Source: Amorphophallus konjac
Taxonomy: Eukaryota > Streptophyta > Magnoliopsida > Alismatales > Araceae
Direction of reading: 5' to 3'
NCBI GenBank assembly: GCA_022559845.1
Contig: CM040118.1
Span: forward strand, 161,158,331 to 161,222,330
DNA: 64,000 bases
Each line of letters begins with the position of its first letter. Within the stretch, counting starts at the first letter, position 1. Positions 56,767 to 64,000 of the stretch are shown piece by piece. A model generated the notes under the pieces. That model searched no databases. It worked only from the letters and a program-made list of their open reading frames with translations, and was not told the DNA's origin. The position numbers and the translations under genes are program-made.

Positions 56767-57169
56767 TGATGCGGGACGGACCACGGACTCGACTCCGAAT
56801 GGATATGCGACCCTCGGACTCTAAACAAGCTCATGATTGTCCCTTAACGAGGGAAGCGTCGGACGTGTACGGTTGAGAAATCGGCAAGAGCTAGGGTGGT
56901 CAATTCGCACTTTCGTGCCCGGATCGGGTCACGGAACGGCTTCGCTCTCTCTTGCAGCAGCGGTGATATGAAAATATATAGCAAGCTAGGTCCTAAAATA
57001 TGCTCTCTAGTAGCGACATATAAAGCATATATGGAAATAAGCGAAATGCCAAGCAAGGAGCGAATACGATACCTCCACGCTCCCGGCGTGGGGAAGACGG
57101 ACCCGGCCGAAAACCGTGCTCCCGGAACAATTAATACACAATAATGACTCACTGTCCACTCTACGCAGG
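56767..57169 (-). repeat. E2 5' LTR, terminal 403 bp
   Basis: It aligns with 41721-42132. E3 interrupts it at 57170. The remainder of this LTR is beyond the right edge. The last five bases before E3 (57165-57169, GCAGG) should recur after E3. Confidence 0.85.
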
Positions 57170-58740
57170 TGTAGATCTCTAATTTAGAATAATCCACTTA
57201 AGAAAAATATCAAAGAAAAGACACGCAATAATCATCAATATGGAGGAAAATATATGCACGAGGTGCACAAGGGGAGTGTGTGATCGCCAGAGATGCAAGG
57301 CCTCAAAAGAATATAATCAATAAGAACATGGGAGGAATGATCGCGAAAAGTACCTCAAAAGATGCGGGGATGTGAGTGCTTCCTTTCTCTTCAAATCGGT
57401 CGGCCGATGAAGAGAGTTCTTGCTTTTATTACCCTTGCAAAAAAGACAAATACCAATAAAAAAATATGGATTAGAATATGGTGTGTAGTATCAAATTCTA
57501 TATGTAAAGATGAGCATGAAAATTGTGCAAGAACACACCTTGTGGGTGTTGGCCCTTAAACCCCTATGCAAAAGGGTGTGGGAAAAATGAATGAGGAATG
57601 CATGCAAGTAAGGGGAAAGAGTGCAATAGATGCACTATGGGGAGATTCTCACATGGTTGAGAAGAAAAAATTAATAAAACAATGATGAAATATATGATGC
57701 ATGAAAATAAGGAGACGTGCAAGAGATTGCACTGTGGGGAGATTTCTCACATGGTTGAGAAGGGGAGTTAATAATATGATGATGCACGCATATGTATGTG
57801 TGCTGCAATAATGAGAGGAAAATAAAAATAAAAGAAGCCTGTGCGTCGTGGCTTTAATATTCAAAGGGGAGAAGCTTGAAGAAGATGATGAAGCTTTGCG
57901 CGGGCGCTCCTCCTTCTGTCGAACGACAGCAACAGCAACCTGCAAGCACAAAACAAAAAAAGGAAAAACAAATAGAGAAGAAGGAGAAGGAGAAATACGT
58001 GGGAGGAAGAAAGGGGGATCGAAAAGGAGGGATCCGAAGAGGAGGAGTCCAACCCAACAACAGAGCCAATGGCTCTATTAAATAGGTTGAGGAAGAGATA
58101 AACATGGGCAAGAGTCCCAAGAGGGAAATGATAAGAATGGGCAAGAGCCCAAACCAAGCAGGTATCTAACGAAGCAAGGACTCTCTGGGGAAAGGGCTGC
58201 GAAGACAGAAGATGAAACACGCCTCTGGTCAGGGCGTCAATTCAATAATTGACGACCTGTCAGGAGGGCGTTAATTCAAAACACGCCCTGGGTCAGGGCG
58301 TTTCTTCCTGGATTAATTTTAGAAATAAATATTTCTTTTATTTGGAAATTGTGAAAGACGCCTCAGGGAGAGGCGTGAATTGAAAAACGCCCCATGGTAG
58401 GGTGTGATTCAACATTTTTCAAACATTTATTCTTTTTCGAAAATTGGATAATTCCAGGAATTGCCGCCCTTTCCAGCGGTCGTCACTTCTTTAAGAAACG
58501 CCCCAGGTCAGGTCGTGATTCAAAAAAGCGCCCTTTCCAAAGGCGTTAATTTCAAAAAATCATAAAAGGGGAGATAAATGCCCAGAAAATGGGAAAAAAG
58601 GAAAAATAGTGGAAATTAGGGGAAAATTCATGAAAAGTGGGAAAAAAAACACTCAAATAATGCTGATTTGAGGGTCAAATGGGGCATCACAGAGCGATAT
58701 GAAATATACTCAAAATAATGTCAATTTTGGCGTGTCTACA
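57170..58740 (-). repeat. E3 3' LTR
   Basis: Its ends are TGTAGATC...GTGTCTACA read on plus. It is 1571 bp, shorter than and diverged from the E1 LTRs but colinear. A GACGCC-type hairpin array of about eight units lies at 58215-58560. Confidence 0.9.
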
Positions 58741-61442
58741 GCTGCCCCGCCTTGGCGTCTGCTTTGCAAGGGAGCGTAGCAAACTGAAAAGTAGATGCCA
58801 AGGTGTGATGAGACACGCAATCAACATCACTTGATAAGAAATGAAATCAAAAGCTCGAGATGAAACAAATCTCGGGAAATCTAACGAAATCAACAATGTT
58901 TGGATAAAAGGGGAGATGTGCACGCGGTGCACGAAGGAGATAAAATAAAATGATCAACTTCCAGCGCGGTGGAAGTACCCCAGGTCACAAACCTGTAGAT
59001 TTCACCATTGGGGAGCGGTTACCAGCCAATGTGGACGTGCTGCAGCCAAGGTGGATCAAAGGGAAATGATTAAAAATAAGATGATAAAAATCCAAATAAG
59101 GAGCTCTCGAGGAAAGACCCAAAACAGCGATAAAACGAACTGAGGATCCAATTCGACAATGAAAATCTCATATCGAGAAAGATTAAGATCAATTCAACTC
59201 TCAACATCAGCTTATCAGAATGATTTTCCAATGTTAATTCAAAGTCCTACATGAATGCATGCTGGGCTAAAGGGAAAATAACAAATGAAAATATAATATA
59301 ATCAAGGATAATATTGTTAAACTGCCCAGACTGGGTCAAGAAACTAATTCTGCTAGTTGATACTAAGCCGAAGCCCGTTTAACCACGCACCAACTCGTAA
59401 AAAGGGAACCATCATCCCCAGTCTTGAACGGCTCAACGGCCTATCCGTGTGACTAAGACTTCTCTGGAATCATCATTATTTTTGATGAAGGGGAACTCAA
59501 ATCCCAGATTTACCAAAGCCACAAGGTCCTTGATATAATCTAGTAACATATGTAACATATAGAAGAATGCATGCAGGGAGATGGTGATATCAATAAGCAT
59601 GGGAACTGAGAAATGAGCTGCAAGCACCGTGGGACTTTGAGTGATGATGCCCTGCTGGCAGGACCAAGAGCCTCTTCCTGCGCTCAAAAATTCATTAGCC
59701 AAGATATAAAAGATAACAAACAATGAAGAAGGCATTTAAGCATAGCATGTATATGGCATGAATAGTATAAGTCAAATCATAGCATTGTTTGTTGTTTTAT
59801 CATGAGGAGACAATCTGGCTAATCAAGATTTGGAGATGAATGATCAAGATCTGATATAATACCCATCGGCGGAGTAATCAGATAAAACGAGCAGGAGTTG
59901 ATTGAAAGATTTGGAGATGAATAATCATGAAATATGATAATCAGAATGATATAGGGAGATGATGCCCCTGGGTGGCATGTCATGAGAATATTGGGAAGAA
60001 TCAATAGATTGATAGCAATAAGTAGAGAGAGGACCCATCCCGTGCTTTTGGTCTCTGCAAAGCTGTTCCTGCAAAACACCATCAGAAAATACAATGCAAA
60101 TTTTTGGATTTTGGAAATATGCAAATTTTTATGAGTTTTGGAATATGCAAATTTTTATGAGTTTTGGAATATGCAAATTTTTATGAGTTTTGAAAATATT
60201 TGAATTTTTATGGAGATTTTTGGAAAATATTTTGCATTTTGTTGGGATTTTGATCGGGAAATATTCAATTTTTTTTTGGATTTTGGCTTAGACATTGTTA
60301 ATGCAGCATCAAAGGGTTGTTTTGAACCACTGGCTAGGGGTCCTTGTTCCTTCCCTTTTCGCTAAAACTGCCCAAAGCTGGACGTGCATTGAAAGTGGCA
60401 TCCTATAACCGACCATCTTTGATCAACGGTGCCCCTACCAAGGCCATACCCGAGAAACATTCGGTCTTAGAGGGAAAAGAGAAGAACAATTGGAGATAAG
60501 CTTTGTGCAGGATGGGAGATATCGGGACTTGAATTCCTTCCAAGGTGTTCCCTTCAAAGAGGTAGTCTGTTGTGCCGGGGCTTTATGCCTTTGATTTTTA
60601 GACCCTTGACATGCATACGACCAGGATTTTCCCTGCGGAGACTTTGCCACTCTTGACATGCCATAATTCATACTTTTACTTTTATCGAAATTTTGACTTG
60701 ATTTTCATAATAGCCCTTTTGGCGAGATGTATATCATGAAAACTCATATTGATTTTGGGTCAAGACTGCCCCTATTTGAGACTCCTCTCGTATTGGGGAT
60801 TACATAGGTTGGTCATCTCATCCGTCAACCTCTTGCCCCTGCACGTGGCCGAGTAAAGAAGAGAAAAGACTTTCAGATATACTCATGGCATGGCCAAGGT
60901 AGCAACGGTGTTTAACTAAAGGAGCCGGCTAAGGACGCCGTGAAGTGTATGAGGTGCCCAGCTAAGGGTCACTCTTAACAAGCAGGGAGAGAATGTTGAA
61001 TTCCCAGCGCGGGGTTCTTATTAACCAAGGTGCTGCATAAGCAATCCTAAAGACTCTTTTTAACAATGATTTAATTTAACAAAAGCCTAAGATAAAGATC
61101 TAAAACACCACTCTTAATCTTGTTAGGAAGCACTTCATTTTGAAAATCATGCGTGAAGTAATGAGGTAATGATATCATATAAATGTTTACTTACGCCAAT
61201 ATGTTACCTTGCAACCTTTGTTAAAGCAGCTGCCGCGAGAGGTTGATCATCGTGGGATAGTCCTCTTAGGCAGGTAAAGGATTGGAAGCAAAGGATTGAA
61301 AGTGGCTTAACAAGAAGGAGTGGTGCCAAGACCAGACTCAGACGAATAAGGAAAAAAAAGGAAAAGAGGCGAGGGCTAGAACTCCCTCACTAAGGCGCGG
61401 AGACCCTGATCACATGGAACAGTCTACAGAAGAAGCGGAAAA
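58741..61442 (-). other. E3 purine tract and noncoding 3' internal region
   Basis: It starts with the same CCAAGGCGGGGCAGC (minus) as E1 and is colinear with 43908-46683. It contains three 26-bp repeats of GCAAATTTTTATGAGTTTTG type at 60121-60198. No gene is seen. Confidence 0.65.
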
Positions 61443-64000
61443 TCAAGAAGAGGGGTGAGGACTAAAGCCTCGGAAGCAATGGGAGAATGGGCAGATGCCC
61501 AAGGCAGTGGATGTGGAAGAAGTTGGGTCGGACCCAGAATCAGGAGGAATTAGAAGAAGAAATTGGTAGATAGAAAGAGGCGGATCCGGAGGGTCCGGAG
61601 GCAGAGGAGAATCATGAGAGGAAAAATCCGAAGGCTCCGGAGGGATGACAAAAGAAGGGACGCGATGCCCTGAGACGAAATAGGGAAAAAGATGATGGAA
61701 AAGGAAGAAAAAAATGAAGGATGTGATGTTCAGGAAGATTAGAAAGATGAATCGGAAGAAAGATGGAGGGTCCAGAGGTTCCGGAGGAAGCAAATGCCGA
61801 GGGACGCGATGCCCAAGGAGGAGAGAAAAATCCGGAGGTTCCGGAGGAATGAAATCAGGAAGGAGAAGGTGGAAAGGGGCGTCGTGCCCGAGGGAAAAGT
61901 CCGGAGGTTCCGGAGGAAGCAAATCAGGAAGGAGAAGATGGAAAGGGGCGTCGTGCCCAAGGGAAAAGTCCGGAGGTTCCGGAGGAAGAATATAGAAAGG
62001 GGTGCGATACCCAAGAGAGAGGAATGAAGGAGGATCAGGAGGAAAATCCGGAGGTTCCGGAGGTAGCAAATGAGAAGGGGCGCGATGCCCAAGGGGAAAA
62101 TCCGGAGGTTCTGGAGGAGGAAGGTGGAAAGGGGCGCGATGCCCGAGAGAAAGGTCCGGAGGTTCCGGAAGAGGAGAATGGAAAGGGGCGCGATGCCCGA
62201 GGGGAAAGTCCGGAGGTTTCGGAGGAAGAAGATGGAAAGGGGCGCGATGCCCGAGGGGAAAGTCCGGAGGTTCCGGAGGAATAGAATCAGAAAGGGCGAG
62301 ATGCCCAAAGAGGAGGGATAAAATTCCTGGAGGTTCCAGGGAGATTGCAGGAAAAGGGACGCGATGCCCCAGGGATAGTGGATAAAAAGACGAAGATAAA
62401 TAAGATGGGAAGTGCGGAATATCCGGAGGTGCCGGAAGGCGGGGAAGATACGGGTTTGGAAACCCGGGAAGCAGGAGGTGCAAATGCATGCAATGGGATG
62501 GATGCGATGAATGCATGAAATGCAAAGAATATGAAGAATGTGAAGGGCGAGAGGATGAGATCCTCCTCCTAACCCTGGGAATGGCCCATGAAGAAAAAGT
62601 GATAGAGATGGATGAATAGAAAGTGGAACAAATAAGGGATGGCCCCTTAGCATTAAGATAACTGCCCCTCCACGGCAGTGAAAGTGTATGAGAAATAGCC
62701 CCTGCCGAAGCTTCAATGGTGAATGTCAACTCCCTTGGAGAGTGCAAAGTAATGGTGTGAGGGAGTTGGAAAGTTGGGCTCGGAAGCATTATGTTGCCCA
62801 AAGATTCAAAATTTGGAAATTGGAACAAAGGGTGCCCTGCCCGGCCCTTACACAGCATCAATGCTTGGCATGGCGGCGACTTGGCTTCTTCGACCGTGCT
62901 TGGCACAATAACCCGGATTGGCATCCGGCAAATGAATTCTTGAATCTTGAATGGCGCGGCCAAATCCTTGCTGCCCGGCTCTTGATCGTCCTCGGCACCT
63001 GTGCTTGTAGAAGGCCCCCCATTCCGAGTAGTAAGGGGAGGTGAAGCGGAGGCGGAAGGCTCCATGAATGGTGGAGGCATGATGGAAAGCGTTGGCAAAT
63101 GGGTGAGCGTAAGCGGGGGTTCAAACACGCCGAGTTTCTCCCTTTGCTCGGAAGCAGTTGGGATTGGCTCGGGTGCAAAAAGGGGTGGATCCTGCTCAAG
63201 ATTAGCCATGGGTAAGGGTAAAGGGTTAAATGGTGGAATGGGCAAAGTGGGTTTTAAAGGGATAATAGAAGGCCGAGGTGGCGGTAATGGGAGGTTAATT
63301 GGGGAAGGTTCAATGGTGGGTTCGATGGAGGCTAATGGTGTGGAGGTAGATGGCTTAACGGGTGGAGGTTTAATAGTGGAAGGCTTGGGGGAGGCCAGTG
63401 TTGCGGAGGTTAATGGTGTAACTGGAGGAGGTGTAATGTATGCGGTGTCAAGGATAGGAGGAGACTTACAATGTGCCGGTGTGGGTGATTGAAGTATCGA
63501 CCCATCATCGTAACACCAATTAGTCTCATAAATAGGGGTTGGATCAGGGATGGTTTCATCCTGAGCAGGGGGTTCATCGAATGAAAATGGGGAAAGCGAA
63601 AAGTTAAGGAAACTCGGAAGGGGTGCCTGCGGAGCTTCATCATCATCGTATACTGCCTCGGATTCTTCGAATGCCGGCTCTTGCTCACTTGAACTGCCGA
63701 CGCCGTAATCATCCCTCCTGTCTTTCCATTCTCTCTCCATCTTTGTAATCTCGTCCAAAGCGGCATGGAGAGGATTGACTGGAGTAGGAGGAGCCGTGAC
63801 CCTCTTTATTTGTTCCTCCATCAAAGTAATCTTATCAAGCAGAGATTGTTGGAGGGGTGTAACTTGAGCAACCGAGGGTTGACAGGGCCTTGAAGGAGGA
63901 GGGGTAGCATAAAAAGGCCGTGGAGGGGAGTTGACGGGATGACCCGTAAAAGAACCCGGACGGGCCGGATTGCAAGGAGTAAATGGGCCTCGGGGTCGTG
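61443..64000 (-). CDS. E3 proline-rich protein, 5' incomplete
   Basis: The frame is open from the window edge to the stop at 61443, more than 850 codons. It aligns with the E1 frame: a Pro-rich body, [30 protein letters not shown], a Ser/Pro-rich middle, then about 13 units of an 18-residue repeat ([18 protein letters not shown], 61620-62340), a hydrophobic stretch ([15 protein letters not shown]) and the C-terminus [19 protein letters not shown]3 has no stop where E1 has three, so selection may have kept this reading. The repeat array, however, also leaves plus-strand frames open, and there codon evidence is weak. No known domain is seen. Confidence 0.6.
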   Translation of the reverse strand, partial: RPRGPFTPCNPARPGSFTGHPVNSPPRPFYATPPPSRPCQPSVAQVTPLQQSLLDKITLMEEQIKRVTAPPTPVNPLHAALDEITKMEREWKDRRDDYGVGSSSEQEPAFEESEAVYDDDEAPQAPLPSFLNFSLSPFSFDEPPAQDETIPDPTPIYETNWCYDDGSILQSPTPAHCKSPPILDTAYITPPPVTPLTSATLASPKPSTIKPPPVKPSTSTPLASIEPTIEPSPINLPLPPPRPSIIPLKPTLPIPPFNPLPLPMANLEQDPPLFAPEPIPTASEQREKLGVFEPPLTLTHLPTLSIMPPPFMEPSASASPPLTTRNGGPSTSTGAEDDQEPGSKDLAAPFKIQEFICRMPIRVIVPSTVEEAKSPPCQALMLCKGRAGHPLFQFPNFESLGNIMLPSPTFQLPHTITLHSPRELTFTIEASAGAISHTLSLPWRGSYLNAKGPSLICSTFYSSISITFSSWAIPRVRRRISSSRPSHSSYSLHFMHSSHPSHCMHLHLLLPGFPNPYLPRLPAPPDIPHFPSYLSSSFYPLSLGHRVPFPAISLEPPGILSLLFGHLALSDSIPPEPPDFPLGHRAPFHLLPPKPPDFPLGHRAPFHSPLPEPPDLSLGHRAPFHLPPPEPPDFPLGHRAPSHLLPPEPPDFPPDPPSFLSLGYRTPFYILPPEPPDFSLGHDAPFHLLLPDLLPPEPPDFSLGHDAPFHLLLPDFIPPEPPDFSLLLGHRVPRHLLPPEPLDPPSFFRFIFLIFLNITSFIFFFLFHHLFPYFVSGHRVPSFVIPPEPSDFSSHDSPLPPDPPDPPLSIYQFLLLIPPDSGSDPTSSTSTALGICPFSHCFRGFSPHPSS
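61620..62340. repeat. 54-bp minisatellite inside the E3 protein region
   Basis: About 13 units carry GTCCGGAGGTTCCGGAGGAA and GGCGCGATGCCC. A unit of 54 bp is a multiple of three, so the protein repeats in 18-residue steps. Confidence 0.9.

Larger units (their letters stand above)
41721..64000 (-). mobile_element. E2: decayed relative of E0, with both LTRs interrupted
   Basis: On minus the order is 5' LTR (starts beyond the window, ends 56767), primer site, internal region (54435-56766), purine tract GGGGAGAGT, and 3' LTR (54434-52763, then 42151-41721 after removing E1). The LTR starts TGATGGGAATCGACGCC and ends CCGTCCCGCATCA, comparable to E0. The internal region shares the E0 linker and a chromodomain remnant. 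E1 lies in the 3' LTR and E3 in the 5' LTR. The left flank is ATTTT (41716-41720). Its partner is outside the window. Confidence 0.85.
57170..64000 (-). mobile_element. E3: second member of the E1 family, incomplete at window edge
   Basis: It has a 3' LTR (57170-58740), the same purine tract and noncoding 3' region as E1, and the same proline-rich frame, here without stops in the visible part. The 5' LTR and primer site are outside the window. Orientation is the same as E1 and E2. Confidence 0.88.

Noticed and set aside
61714..62321. Plus-strand frames rich in Arg/Lys (RRFRRK repeats)
   Set aside because: They are the complement of the 54-bp repeat that encodes PPEPPD on minus. There is no start context or conserved non-repeat part.

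Overview
The window is intergenic DNA of a large-genome flowering plant. It holds nested LTR retrotransposons and no recognisable host single-copy gene, rRNA, tRNA or bacterial feature. The plant origin is shown by Tat-lineage Ty3/gypsy coding sequence (reverse transcriptase with a second, archaeal-type RNase H), a plant mobile domain (PMD) gene with small GT-AG introns, a SIRE/Maximus-type copia element and chromovirus remnants. I cannot name the species. Labels E0 to E6 are mine.

Layout by nesting. The oldest layer is E4, a Tat-lineage element on the minus strand. Its gag-pol (16130-25478) is decayed by about ten in-frame stops and one frameshift. Its 5' LTR starts at 25573 and runs right. 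Its region downstream of pol (12471-16130) is an accumulation of tandem repeats. Beyond that, on the plus strand (antisense to gag-pol), lies a spliced PMD/coiled-coil gene (150-12117). The other E4 LTR is left of the window. E0 (910-7705, plus) is a young chromovirus-derived element that splits the PMD gene with a GTATG target duplication. E6 (28342-28469 plus 39032-41389) is a SIRE-like solo LTR inside the E4 LTR region, with target duplication CTACT. E5 (28470-39026, plus) is a gag-only SIRE-type element inside E6, with target duplication TGAAT.

From 41721 to beyond the right edge lies E2, a minus-strand relative of E0 inserted into the E4 LTR region or its flank. Both E2 LTRs are themselves interrupted by members of one further family: E1 (42152-52757, target duplication CACAA) in the 3' LTR and E3 (57170 to beyond 64000) in the 5' LTR. 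The two hit points are only 19 bp apart in LTR coordinates. E1 and E3 encode a long proline-rich protein and no reverse transcriptase.

How the parts work together: only E4 ever encoded visible RT, RNase H and integrase, and those genes are broken. E0, E2, E5, E1 and E3 lack RT, so each must have moved using enzymes supplied by other elements. The primer-binding sites suggest the pairings: E0, E2 and E5 carry the initiator-Met type (TGGTATCAGAGC), while E1 has a TGG...GGTGGGAC site resembling that of E4. The most noteworthy items are the antisense spliced PMD gene, the E0 protein that keeps only a protease-like region, the integrase C-terminal region and a chromodomain, hairpin arrays in the LTRs of two unrelated families, and the paired insertions of E1 and E3.
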